NCBI RefSeq assembly: GCF_018691265.1
Contig: NW_024881330.1
Location: 20,790,886-20,854,885, forward strand
DNA from: Tyto alba
Taxonomy: Eukaryota > Chordata > Aves > Strigiformes > Tytonidae
DNA length: 64,000 nt
Direction: 5' to 3'
Under the pieces are notes generated by a model. The model had not been told where the DNA came from, did not search any database, and saw only the letters and a program-made list of their open reading frames with translations. The position numbers and the translations under genes were made by a program. Positions 22,373 to 33,494 of this stretch are shown piece by piece; position 1 is the stretch's first letter, and the number at the start of each line of letters is the position of its first letter.

Positions 22373-25036
22373 CAAGTTAGAAACTACATGAGATGAGAAA
22401 GCTTTCATCATCACAGCCAAAGGAGAATTTTGGTTTTGCCTTTCAACTCATGCATAACTCAAGTATTTTGAATAGTAAGTACAATTTTAGCATTTTAATT
22501 AAATGTGCAGAAAATATCCAGGTTGTGTAAAATGAGTTTTATATTGGTTGGCTTTTTTGACTAATATTTGATATATACACCACACCTTCCACTGAAAATA
22601 TGCTAATCCAAGCTACTGTTTCCTGATGAAGTTTCACTGGGCACTAGCCATACAGGTTTGAAAAAGTGCTTGTCTTGTTCTTTTTGTATTTCTGATTCAT
22701 AAATCAGGTTATCAAAGGTTATATACCAGATAAGAAAGAAACGTCTTCAAAGATCCAGGAATATTTTGTACTTAAACAAGACAAAATTATCCTCCCACCC
22801 TTCTGGCAGGAGACCTTCCTGCTCTAAGCATTTAGCTCTGACTAACTCCAACCAGCTTTCTCTTTTCACCCAGGGTCAGTAACATGGCAGAGCAGTTACC
22901 AGCATTTCCTTCAGAGCTCCAGGAACAGCCCAGAGGGCTCGCTGGGGATGCCAGCCCATACTCTATTCACTCAGACACTGCAGCCACACAGTAAATAGAG
23001 AGCCAGAGCCTTGTTAAGGTCCCGTCGATGCAATTAGAAAATGGGAAGAGTGTTAATTGCACCTATTGAGAAAATGCTATCTCAAGCATATATGTTTTCA
23101 TGCCTTGTCATCTCAAAAAGTAAGCAAAGCCACTTGACAAGCTGGTTAATAACAGGTTGTACTAAGAGAATCTATATATAAAGGAGAAACATACATCTGA
23201 ACAGATAGGTTGTGAAATAGTGCCTACTTATTTAAAAACAAATGGAAAACCCACACAACTATTTTGTTTCTCAGTTCTGTGGTAGTAGGAGGAACAGTTT
23301 TAACAACTTTTTACTTTGTGCCCACAAGAGTGTAGAGGTTGTAAAGACATTTCTTTACATCTTCACCCTCCAAGCACAGCCCACAAGCACTTATGATAGA
23401 CTGCCTTGGTCGCAGAAGGGACCGTGCATCGGGGGAAGCTCTGTTGCACAGAGCAGCAGGAGCCGCAGGAGCAAGAACCAGGGAATGAGCGTCACCAAGA
23501 GAGAATGAAGTGGCTCAGGCAAGCACGGACATTAGGTTCAACCTGTACCCAAACAAATATATTCTGAGGACAACAAACTGTGGTAAAAAAAAAGGAAAAA
23601 TAAACCTCTTCGAGAACATGAAAGTTTTTTATATTATGAGAATGTTTGAGGTTTCAACAGTAATTTCAACATCCCCTAACTGTGGGGACAGAAAATAAAT
23701 GTGACATGATCACAGTGAAAATTCCCAATCTGAGTAAATTTTAGGTCTGCAGAGCTGTAAGCAGGAGGCAATGCTGGTATCTATCCTACGCTAAGCATGT
23801 ATTTTTTATTTGGATATTGTCTTGCAATGGACTATGCCTACGAACTTCATCAGTGCCATGAAGGATCTCTTCATTCCCATCAGTGCAGTTTTCTCCTCAT
23901 CCTAGCTTTTGTTTTAAACTAAGAATTATGATAGACAATTTTTCTTTTCAAGTTTCCTTATGAATGAAATTCCCTCTTGCCTCTTAAGAAGACATAGTAC
24001 TGGGTCCTTTCAGGTCCTCCCCTGTAATCCTGTTTTCTGTTCCTGTTATCAAGCCCCTGTGCTTTGATGACCCAATGATCAAAGCATATCACAGGCTGCT
24101 GGAAGCCGTTGGAGATTTAGATAATAGATTTCCGCCATTTTAAAATACCCGTCTTCAATAAAAATGTCACCATTCCTTTTGATTTGCCCATTTACTGAAT
24201 GTAAAGGCAGTTCTAGACTACACAAAATGTTGCCACTACCAGATCTCCTGCTGGACAAGGCAGCAAGTGCCCGGAGTGCTGTGTCCATGCACAGTGCCAC
24301 GACTGTGGGCTGCTGGGGGGGGCAGAGGCGTCCCCATGGCCCGGGTTCCAAGCAGACAGGGTGGGCGTTCCACTACAACTGTGGCAGACTAAATACATAG
24401 CCTAATACTTAGGTAGTGCAGATTTGTATAAAGATATAGGATCGAAAAGCATGCATTTAAAAAGATTTATGCATTTTCTAATACTGAATAACACAAGATA
24501 GTTTTCAGTCTTTCCTATCACAAAAATATATACCCTGTTTCTACACCACTTAGCAAAACTTTAAAATTAGGAAAGGAAATTGCCTAAGAAAGGAAGGGAC
24601 TCTTTATTTTATATCCATACTAATTATACCAATATTATTGAAAAAGATTTTTAAAATACAGCAAAGTTCATTTTGTTAGGTACAGACTGAAGGCTTCATT
24701 TTTAAGTTATGTGTTTAATAAACTCACCTTGACATCAAGTACTGCAGTTATCAAGTTTGTCAGTATTTTCTCAGAAGCTGAACTTTCTTCTGACAAGCAT
24801 TGCCAGTCAATTAAATTAAAGTAGAGCAGCACGATGAAGTGTGTTACTGCTCAGTCTTTAATAAACCACCTGTGTATTTCTGAGTCTCTCCCAGCTTCCC
24901 GACAGGGGCCCTGATTCAGCCACATCCTTAGGTCCCTGCCTGACATGGAGACTACCAGCAAGGTGGCTCAGCTGCCTCCGCCCTGGGAAAGAGGTGACCA
25001 TCAATACATAGCATGGTTTATCAACAGATACCACTC

Positions 25037-25038
<2 letters not shown>
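22373..25038. other. AT-rich intronic sequence
   Basis: No gene, RNA or recognisable element. A small GC-richer patch at 24.2-24.4 kb carries short open frames on both strands without support. Confidence 0.5.

Positions 25039-25081
<43 letters not shown>
25039..25081. repeat. Poly-T tract (43 T)
   Basis: Pure T run ending about ten bases before the start of the second LTR. In the intact relative at 17 kb a T run lies inside the LTR about 26 bp from its start, but it is only seven bases long, so this tract is outside the LTR and separate from it. Confidence 0.9.
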
Positions 25082-25084
<3 letters not shown>

Positions 25085-25090
25085 GTGCAA

Positions 25091-26110
25091 TGTTTTGCTA
25101 GGTTTCTGTGGCTCCAGGTTTCTTTTTAGTGGCAGGGGAGGGGGCTACAGCTTCTGTGAGAAGCTTGTTGAAGCTCCCCTGGCTCCAAGTCAGACCCACC
25201 TCTGGCCGGGGCCAAGCCAATCGGCGATGGTGGCTGCGCCTCTGCAAGAATATATTTAAGAAGGGGAACCTGAGAGGGGGTCGGGACTTGTAAGGGAGAG
25301 TTACAAGAAGGGTGAACACCCAGGTCAGTGGAAAGAAGGAGGAGGATGGGGAGGGTGTGGGGGGGAGGTGTGAAGGGACAGAGACCCCTGTATCCAGCGG
25401 TGAGAGGGACGGCCGCCCACTCTGCCACCCATGGAGGTCTGCGGTGGAGTAGAGGCTGACCTGAAGCCTGTGGAGAAAGCCACTCTAGGGCAGGCAGCTG
25501 CGTTTAAAATAAGCCGGGACCCTGAGGGGAGAAGCGGTTCCTGTGGTTGTAGTTGGGCGCTGGGAGGGCTGCAGCACACGGGGGTGACCCACGGCGGAGC
25601 AGCTCGGGAACGGCTCCATCCCATGGGGAGGACTCGTGCCAGAGAAGGTTCATGGAGAGCTGTCTGCTGTGAGAGGGGAGCCACATGGAGCAGGGGAGGA
25701 ATGTGCGGCGTTCACCCCACCTCCTGAGAAGGAAGGAGAAGCGAGCTGACTGTAACCCCCATCCCCTGCCCCCTGTGCCGTGGGGAGAGAAGGTAGAGAG
25801 ATCAGGAGCAGGGCTGAGCCCGGGAAGAAAGGAGGGGTGGACGGAGGTGTTTTTCGATGTGGTGGCATTTCTCACTGTTCCACTTTGTTAAGTGTTGTCT
25901 TTGTTAGCATTTGAATTACAGTGAAGTTTTCTTTCCCTAAGGAGTCTATCTTTTGCTCATGACCATAATGGGTGAGCTACTCCTCCCTGTCCTTAGATGG
26001 ATTCTTTGAGACATATCTGCTTCATTTTCTTCTTCCCATTCCTGATAGGGGGAAGGGGTGAGTGAAAAGCTGTGTGGTGCTCAGTTGCCCTCTGGGCTCA
26101 AATCATGACA
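25091..26110 (+). mobile_element. Degraded solo LTR, same family as 17.0 kb, plus strand
   Basis: The order of blocks matches the solo LTR at 17 kb: ggcaggggagggggctac, agaagcttgttgaagctccc, ctccaagtcag, CCAAT, a TATA-like box, cgggacttgt, a repeated cccacggcggagcagctcgg block, and a 3' end of ctcaaatcatgaca. The right end (CA at 26110) is clear. The left end is less so: tgttttgctagg at 25091 fits the expected distance from the first conserved block, and TG at 25107 is an alternative. No target duplication could be matched. The AATAAA present in the better copy is gone. No internal retroviral sequence lies nearby. The two LTRs are too different, and the first has its own target duplication, so they are not the two ends of one provirus. 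Confidence 0.85.
25217..25260 (+). promoter_or_regulatory. LTR promoter: CCAAT and TATA box
   Basis: CCAAT at 25217-25221 and tatatttaag at 25251-25260 occupy the same places as in the 17-kb LTR. The TATA box here is a better match to consensus than in the other copy, although the rest of this LTR is more eroded. Confidence 0.5.
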
Positions 26111-29007
26111 GATGTAAATCTCTGGCTGTCAATTTGAATGTCAATAGTAAAAGAAAGATCAGCTTTGCAGGAGTTAAGGTACCAGGACTCCTTTCGGCAT
26201 CCTAGTATGGCAGAACCATATTACCTGAACCAGCTGTGGAAGCAGGTCACGTCTTGACAAGGATCAGTTGGCTCAGGAGGCACACTCACATGTTGAGATT
26301 CAAGAGAAGACAGATAGCATCCTCCTGTAGAGTTATCTACCAAGCCACTACACCATAAAACTACTTAAATATCAAAAATCTTTATTTATGTTGCAGACCA
26401 TCTAGAAGCCTTGTATGAAATAGCATTAATAAACACAAAATAGTTGATGCCTGAGAGTGCCCAGGATGGTACAAGCCTGCTCAGATCCTTCCCTTAAGGC
26501 TTAGCTCCTCATAAGCAAAATGTTCCCATGTAACACCAAAGCAAAATGATCCCTCAGCTTTTTCCTCACTTTCTTTAAGGATGCATTTTGCATCTGTGCT
26601 CACATGCTTGAATGAACTCTTGGGTCAGCGGTGTTTGAGCTGTTGTGTCATCAAGTAACATCACTCCCTGTCACAAGCAGGAGGAGGAATTTTGGTACCA
26701 CGGCTCCTGGTTCTGCACATTGCAGTAACCATAGGTGTTTTATTCTTTCCTTCTCAGAGATTTACAGATGAGCCGCTTGACTTTTAGGGACAGTTACCAC
26801 TACAACCTTGGTGGACCGAGCAGGGAGGAATGTGCTCTCAGCAAGAAGTTATGAGAAGATACCAAGAAGGGCAGTCCTTGCAAATGCTGCAGTGACATTG
26901 CAGCAGTATGAAAGAGATAATGTAAGTTTTATCCACAGATCGGGTATCTTCTTAACCTATCAGCTGCAGATGAGGGGGAGGCACTGAGGAAGAGAAAGGA
27001 AAAACAGGAAGGCAGGGGAAGACTAGCAGCAGTCCCAGGCAGCCACCTACGCTTCTGAGGTGGCAGTAATGGCTGTCAGCCCCTGCTGCCCGGGCTGCAG
27101 CTCATGCCCAGATACACTACGAGGAACACCACCACTGCTTATTCTTCTTTGCCTCTGCAGGTGGAACTTACAGGCAGCACATACTGAGATTCAAGAAGAC
27201 AACCTAAAACCATAATTCAGTTTCATGCTGAAGAAAGACATGTCCTCACCAGCAGAAAAGGATTACATTTACCTTGAACCACCACTTAGATTTATGCCTG
27301 TGACAAGCAACAATCTTTTCCTAATTTTTTTTTTTTTTCACTGATAATGATATAAAATAGAGTTGGACAAATATAGAAACAAGAGATTGTAGAACACAGC
27401 TGCCCTGCAGGGTTTTTTATTATTTTTTTTAAATCAATAAGCCCAGAGAGCAGAATTGCTATAAGCACTGCAGCTACATCCACTACCAGACACTAGCAAT
27501 CTATAGGCATCATAGTAAATGACATTATTTAAAGAAAAAGCCAATCAAAAAGCTGTGGCTTTCCAAAGCATAGTGAGGTTTTTTTCCCCCCTTATCCCAG
27601 AATAAAGAGCACCTCAAGGCTGGTCTGGTATTGCCAGGTTAAGAGCTCCATGATCAGACATAAGCCGTGACAGGCTGCTGAACAGAGAAGATACAGGAGA
27701 TGAGGAGTTAGTGTCTGACAGTATGAAAAACAGAAGCCAAGAAGAGATTTAAACACAGTTGGAAGTGATCAAAACCAGAGCCCAGAAGACAAATGAAGCC
27801 ACAGCATGTTAAATGAGGCAAGTGAGTTTGGAAACATTTATGTATTTAGCTTCCTAACTAGAGCTCAGCTCCAAGGCAGAACTGTTAAACAACCACCTGA
27901 TCAGAATATGTAAGAAAACAGCGTACAAGCTAAAACATGGAAGATGCATTTAGATGCATACAATAAAACTGTCAAGATTTTAGAAGTCCTACCATATAAA
28001 TCAGAGGCTTTTAGTCTAAATGCAAAATAAGAATCAGTAAATCACATTTTCTTTTCAGGAAGTATTGGAAGGATTTCAAGATGTATTTAACTAATCTCAC
28101 AATGTGTGTTTTTTTCCTTGGCTAATTTTCTACAAAAAGTAACTATTAGGAAATCAAAATATTATGGCTAAGCCTTGCTAATTGTTCTTATGAACAGAAA
28201 GGTAAAACCTCTCACACATGAAAAACGTAGGGAAGGATTTTGGAACATAAATCAGCAGAAACAAACGAAGACATTGGATCCTATTCCCCCCATGCACTTC
28301 AGTAGACCTCTGCATTTATCTATACTCAGTTTGATCCCAGTAAATTTGGGGCTAACTTCTTCCCATATTAGTAGCCTGCAAAAAACACTTTTTAAAACCC
28401 ATGTAAGTCTTTACAGCAAACTCAAAAGAACAGAAAAGGGAAAAGGCAGCAGAGTTCCTCACTCTCCTGCCCATCCAAACTGGGCAAAGGCACTGCCTGG
28501 CACCCACACTCTGAGCCCAGATGGGAAGGGGCCAGCAGGCACGCTGTGCTCCTGCCCATTGCAGAGGTGCACGAACCGCTCTGCTCCAGCGCCGTGTGCC
28601 AGCCAGGGTCCTCTCCTGGAAACCCTGGCAGCATAAATACCCATGCCTAGCTCCTTCAGCACAGAGCTTGAAAGCTCCTGCGCTTCGTGCAGTCAAGATT
28701 TCCACTTTCCCAATAGCTTAGGCTCAAAAAATAGACTTTCTACCAAAGTCAAAACCCAGAAGAAGACAAGGTTTGGATTGGGAAATTCTTATGCTTTTCC
28801 AATTTTGTCTAAAATAATATTATCCTCTAGAAAAATGCATGGTTTTGGTAAATGAAATCCAGATCAAACTGACTTTGTTTGGCTGTAAGATTAACGCTGG
28901 GTTTGTATTTTTATAGAAATATTTTAGAGCAACACAAAGATTCATTTGGAGATACCTCAAATCAGAGAGAAAGCTTGTTCTTATTCTGCAACAGGAATAT
29001 GAATTAC
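26111..29007. other. Intronic sequence
   Basis: No recognisable element. A somewhat GC-richer patch at 28.45-28.70 kb has overlapping short open frames on both strands but no splice or homology support. The minus-strand frame of the candidate exon to the right stays open to 28820, and an alternative donor for it lies at 28950-28955. Confidence 0.45.
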
Positions 29008-29168
29008 ATATAGCAGTCCAGTGTTCCATCATTACAGTCACCTCCCGCAGATCCAATCCCACAGCTTTTCCAAGATAATTGGGTGCCCAAACACTGTAGT
29101 ACTCATAATTTATGTGAACAAAATACAGAGTTCCTTGACCCTCCGTTCCATTTCTTCTGCAGTATATA
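29008..29168 (-). CDS. Candidate exon, unknown product (possible OXR1 5' extension)
   Basis: On the minus strand a strong acceptor (acaatttttttctgcag) opens an exon that, with two bases carried from the candidate exon at 30417, reads DIYCRRNGTEGQGTLYFVH, then INYEYYSVWAPNYLGKAVG, then LDLREVTVMMEHWTAI. The donor taken here is gtaatt after TAT, leaving one base. That base plus CC from the 43-nt candidate makes a serine codon. An alternative donor (GAG then gtatct, exon end 28956) leaves AG, which would join directly to the recognised OXR1 exon as an arginine codon. The peptide looks beta-rich with aromatic residues, and I do not recognise it. The frame is open for 148 codons here, unusual for AT-rich intron. 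There is no homology evidence. Confidence 0.33.
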
Positions 29169-30416
29169 CTGCAGAAAAAAATTGTTTTGGGATTCAGTAA
29201 TTCATAAAAGTACACATATTCTGAGAATATAAAGCTTTTAATGTTAATATGGTAGAAATTAGTCATCTGCTTCTATAAAAAAGTAGGATATGTAACATAG
29301 AAGTGGAGAAAGGGTAGACACAGTATTTTATGTATGCGAACTGACCTCTTCATCTGTGCTGCAGCTATTGCACTTCATCTTTACAGAGTGCTGAGAAACC
29401 AAGAAGTTACATAACTTAGTAAAAAGCTGATAGGGCCAGTGACATCTCAAATCCCACTGTGTGAAAATTAATTACAAGATGTGAAAAGAAAAAAAACCTC
29501 TTAGGAACCAAAATCTCCATCCCATAATATATCCCTATATATATGTCTATTTTTAAATAAGAATGATCAACAAAACTTTAAAGAAAAAGGGAGTGTGGGA
29601 GGGAAGTGGAAGGACAGGCAGAGCAGAGAAGGAACAGAATGATCACAGATTGTTTCAGGATTCTGTTATGATGAAGTAAAAAGACAAATCATTTTGATGA
29701 CATAATTTTAATTCTGTTTATGCTAAATAGTAAATAGGTAAAATAATAGTGACTTACAACATGGTGCTTACTTGGAATAAGAAATCCAAACAATTCTTGT
29801 ATACCTTTGTAGGAAAGCATATGCTTTTTTAACCTGGAAACACAGCACAGTCCTACTTAGATCAGTCTGCACTTTTTTAAGGGAGAAGTCCCATCAAAAA
29901 AATGTAAAGCTGTCTTTGATTGGAGGCAGAAAGCTTGAACACAGCAAGCTTGAACACAGCAAGCTGGAGAAACACGTACTTGCCCTAGCTGCACAACAGT
30001 GTCCTTCAGGAAATAAAGAGCGGTTTAATTTACCAGTAATCTTTATGTAATCGGGTCGGCTACCAGCTGAACCTGGAATCTGCTAAACTTGCTTTCACAG
30101 GAGTATTTTTTACTCCCCACATTATATTCAATATATTTTAGAAGCATAAAGATAAAGAAATGTTTACTGCATTTTGTTTAGCAATTTCAGGATTTCCCAC
30201 CACTCAAACAGCAGCAGTAGAATTTTAATGACTGGGAAACTGCAGCAGTGTTGTAAGAGAAAACTGTAATGCAGCAAATCACTACTTCTGTGAGTTTCCT
30301 TCACTGTAACTCTGGTCTTCTAAATCTGCTACAGTGTCAGTACAAATTTCTTTAAAATACAGCTTCTAGCAGAGATTAATTAAACAACAACAAAAAAAAA
30401 ATAATGGAGAACTTAC
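29169..30416. other. Candidate intron, no other gene seen
   Basis: Lies between two candidate exons. It begins on the minus strand with gtaagt and ends with a T-rich tctgcag acceptor. It contains a 15-bp tandem duplication at 29.93 kb and otherwise nothing recognised. Confidence 0.4.
29931..29966. repeat. 15-bp tandem duplication
   Basis: The unit aagcttgaacacagc occurs twice exactly and is followed by a partial third copy (aagctg). The identity suggests a recent slippage or duplication event. Confidence 0.9.
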
Positions 30417-30664
30417 TCATATTCTGTAGTTACAATACCTGGGAAAGATCTAATCAAAAGCAGAATTTCCAAATAGCTCCCACTGCCATCTGATGATATG
30501 ATTTCCTTCTTTACTTCCTTCTCTTTAACTAAAATGCCTTTGCATTTTAAAATAGCCACATGTTCACCATACCCTCCTGCCAAAGATGCCTTCTGGGTAG
30601 CAATTAAATGTATAATTGAGATCTTCAAGACATGAGAAGGCAAATTCAGTGTCTTTTTGAATGG
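30417..30664 (-). CDS. Candidate exon, unknown product (possible OXR1 5' extension)
   Basis: On the minus strand the acceptor tttgtgttattccctgcag and the donor gtaagt bound 248 nt that are open for 82 codons plus two bases. The product begins PFKKTLNLPSHVLKISIIH, contains GEHVAILKCKGILVKEKEV, and ends SYLEILLLIRSFPGIVTTEY. The frame starts in phase 0, which matches the end of the candidate exon at 31159. It ends with GA, which matches the first base of the candidate at 29168. A second possible donor (CAG then gtattg) lies about 20 bp earlier. The alternating hydrophobic pattern looks like beta strands, but I do not recognise a family. Support is splice sites, frame and phase only. Confidence 0.36.
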
Positions 30665-31158
30665 CTGCAGGGAATAACACAAATCAACTTTATGACCAGA
30701 CACACTTTTGCACGCATGAGTTCAATATGAATCACACGACCCCTCATAAGCCCAAGGGGCTTCTTTGTCCATAAATAATGCTTCCAAGGTTTTCAGATAA
30801 GAGATTTTCAAAGCTTTAAGATGAAGTTCACAACTATATTGTGGATGAGATCATCAGTCAAATGTTAAGATTTTAAACTTTTCACTGATGGTAGATATTT
30901 GAGGCTATATTTGTATACAGCCATGTTGGTCCAAAGAAGACTTGTATTTCTCCTATCATTTTGTTCACTAGACATTAGTGAAGCTGGACTGATCTTCCTT
31001 TGAGACACATTCCCCCATTTACTACTTAAGGCTTTTGCAGGAGACCAGCAGGAAGCACTTTATCCATATTGCTACGTTCTTGCAGTTGATATTCTCATTT
31101 ATTCATCAGTGCTTTAGTTCACCACTCACACAGAGGAAAAGACTATTTAGTCACTCAC

Positions 31159-31248
31159 CACTGCACAGGAGTCATTGATAAAACTGTGTCTCACTGGGGG
31201 TGACAAAGCTAAAACTTCAAGGTGCTGCTTCCAGCTTTTGTCAGAGCA
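31159..31248 (-). CDS. Candidate 90-nt exon, unknown product
   Basis: On the minus strand a good acceptor (ggtttttgcaattttacag) and a good donor (gtgagt) bound exactly 30 codons: CSDKSWKQHLEVLALSPPVR followed by HSFINDSCAV. The other two frames are closed by stops within the exon. Both edges are in phase 0, and the next candidate (30664) also starts in phase 0, so they join cleanly across a 494-nt intron. Two cysteines and one tryptophan are present. I cannot assign a family. It could be part of an upstream extension of OXR1 or of a separate minus-strand gene. Confidence 0.36.
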
Positions 31249-33437
31249 CTGTAAAATTGCAAAAACCAACAGTCCTGCCTTTTATCACTTCTTCCTACCA
31301 CTAAATGCCTGAAAAGTTTCCAAACAAAGACAATATTAACTCACTACAGCTCTTTTCATCTCCCTACGTTCACATTCATACAAACGACCCACGATTCAGG
31401 ATTTGAAATTAAGCTCAGCAGGCAGTAAGTGCTGTCTTTCATCTGGCTGACCCAACAAAACCACAGCAAGTCTTCTGCTTACCATGCTTAGCTGCCTTCT
31501 GATTCCTCCTCCATCAAGTGGACAGCACTACTCTGAAGATCCCCTCTATCTTAATCTCCTTGTTTCTCTCTAATACTTCTCCATTCATATTGCTCCACTT
31601 CCTCCATGATTACAGAACTAAAGGAGCACATAAGAAAAACTCAGATAAGAAAATTCATGGAACTGAGCAAAGCTACTTCAATACTATTTTTACATGGACT
31701 CTCCTCTGTGGGAGGGATTTCTTTATTTTTTTAAAGAAGAAAAGATGGATAGCTAAATAATATAAGCAGTAAGATTTTGGAAAGCTTCCAAGAGCAGAAA
31801 TGTCAGGAGAACTACTGCAGATGTAGCAGCCTGTGCATTTCAATCAGGAATACAAGTAATGGCTACGAAATTAATTTAAACTGGCTACACATAACACTTC
31901 GATAAGTAACCACTTCCTTTTTGTTTCTTAGGCCTTTATCCTGCCAGCAGTTTGAAATTATCATCCCCCACCAGAGGCCTTTGCCCAGGAGAGCAGGACT
32001 CTATCACAAAAGATGTGCCCAAAAGAGCTGGGATGTCCCTGTCTTGTCATTTCAACTTCTCTCCCTCTTGCTTCAGCAGACTCCTCTCCCACCCCAGAGG
32101 TCCATTCTGGGAGTTCCATGTCTTCTGCATCCTTAGTTCTTCCCTTCTTCTCTCTCTCTCCCTCCTCCCTTTCTTATTCCTTCTCTTGGGAGGCAATGAA
32201 CTGCAGGACATAGATACCTGTTTAGTCCCTCTTGAGATTTAGGGCTCCTTTTTCCTCTAGGAGGATTTTTCTGGTTGCAGTCCTACAGTCCTCATTAAAG
32301 TACCCCCACCTGCATCCTCTCTGTTCTGCTGGAGCAACAAGAGGAAAAGAGAGACAGGGTGCCATCAGCATGGAGGGCAAAGCAGGACCCAATGACCAGA
32401 TTAAATCTTTTGGAGGCTGAGGTGTTATACACACACACAAAACGTAAGAGATTATTGACGTCTGTGCTCCTTAGTTTCTGATGTATGACCACCTTATTCA
32501 GGCTACTTGAAAAATTAGGACAGAGAAAATCAAGTCTGTATGGGACAGACTTTCCATTACCATTTTGAAAGATTTACAATTATATGGGAAAATCCCAAAA
32601 GTGAGCAGTACTTGTATGGCAACAGAACATGAGAGACATAATTAATAAGACAGTGCTCTCTCATTCCTTCCACTTCCCTCCCAATATTTCCTAAAGGTGG
32701 AGCCAAATCAATGTCTGCATGATTTCAGCCTGGAAGATGCTGTGCTTCATGCTGGACCAGTGCCCAATCAGCCCCCAAGCTCCTCACCGCAGGCACACCC
32801 CTGGGCTTTCCAGGTCCCTAAAGAGGTTAACATAGACACCTGGCTGCATGTAGCATCTTACATGATCATTGTGTGTTCGGGGCTTTTTTGTTGATTATTT
32901 CCCCCCCACGAATGTCTTTAAAACAAAAGGTATCCTCTCTGTTAATTTAATAATGTGCATGTGTCTTTATAAGCCAGCTAGAATTCTCTTACCCATTAGC
33001 CCATTTATGAGAAAATTAGAGAGCTTTAATACCAAAGCATAAAGTTAGAAGCATGTTTGTTGGTCAAGACAGTGCAACCACTCTTATACAAAAGGCACAC
33101 TCCATTCAGAAACTGTAGGTACTTTCAGATACCATGTACCAAAAGGAACAGCTGGTTTTAACATATTCCTATACTAAGCAAAACAGGTCCTGTATTAAGA
33201 AATGACAGCAGCTTTCAAAAATCATTTTTTTTGTGGAGTCACTCTAAAAGCAGGAACCCTCAGCAAAACAATCTATTTTCTAAGTGACTTTCTCAGCAGC
33301 CACTTGCCATGACACTGACGTCAGCCATCTCTCAGGTCAGTGCCCGTCTCTCGTAATAAGATTATCTCTTGTCACTCCATAATTACTGGTGCTTTCACAA
33401 CTGACAAATCAGGAGAGTCTTTAATCAGTGCTATTAC
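31249..33437. other. Intronic sequence with a pyrimidine-rich block
   Basis: A C/T-rich stretch lies at 32.03-32.20 kb on the plus strand. Several pseudo-exon-like signals occur on the minus strand, but none gives an open frame that links the candidate exon at 33438 (needs phase 2) to the one at 31248 (needs phase 0). No mobile element was recognised. Confidence 0.4.
33315..33324. promoter_or_regulatory. Palindromic CRE-like site (TGACGTCA)
   Basis: A perfect 10-bp palindrome, ctgacgtcag, contains the full cyclic-AMP response element core TGACGTCA. It lies in AT-rich, CpG-poor sequence where CpG would normally decay. Whether it is bound cannot be told from sequence. Confidence 0.3.
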
Positions 33438-33494
33438 CTGAAAAGCCTGCTTGCTATAAAGCTCTGTGTTTTAGGAATGGGTATCAATTCAGCT
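33438..33494 (-). CDS. Candidate 57-nt exon, unknown product
   Basis: On the minus strand the acceptor (cttctcttttactaatttcag) includes a near-ideal branch-point text, tactaat, and the donor is CAG then gtaata. Only one frame is open. With two bases from upstream it reads RAELIPIPKTQSFIASRLF and leaves AG. It is phase-compatible with the candidate at 34699 but not directly with the one at 31248, so at least one exon would be missing between them. At 57 nt an open frame is weak evidence. Confidence 0.2.

Noticed and set aside
25325..25875. Overlapping proline/serine-rich open frames on both strands
   Set aside because: They are explained by the GC-rich core of the degraded LTR.
17026..26110. 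The two plus-strand LTRs as the ends of one provirus
   Set aside because: The first has its own perfect target duplication on both sides. The copies are too different, and the DNA between them shows no retroviral genes.
31477..31622. Minus-strand block with good acceptor and gtaagc donor
   Set aside because: Stops occur in all three frames before the donor.
32216..32332. Minus-strand exon-like block with a strong acceptor and a CAG/gtatct donor
   Set aside because: The only long open frame meets TAA four bases before the donor, and no phase fits the neighbouring candidates.
32787..32816. 30-nt minus-strand exon-like block (acceptor tgttaacctctttag, donor gtgagg)
   Set aside because: All three frames are open, so it has no coding information, and it is too short to support.
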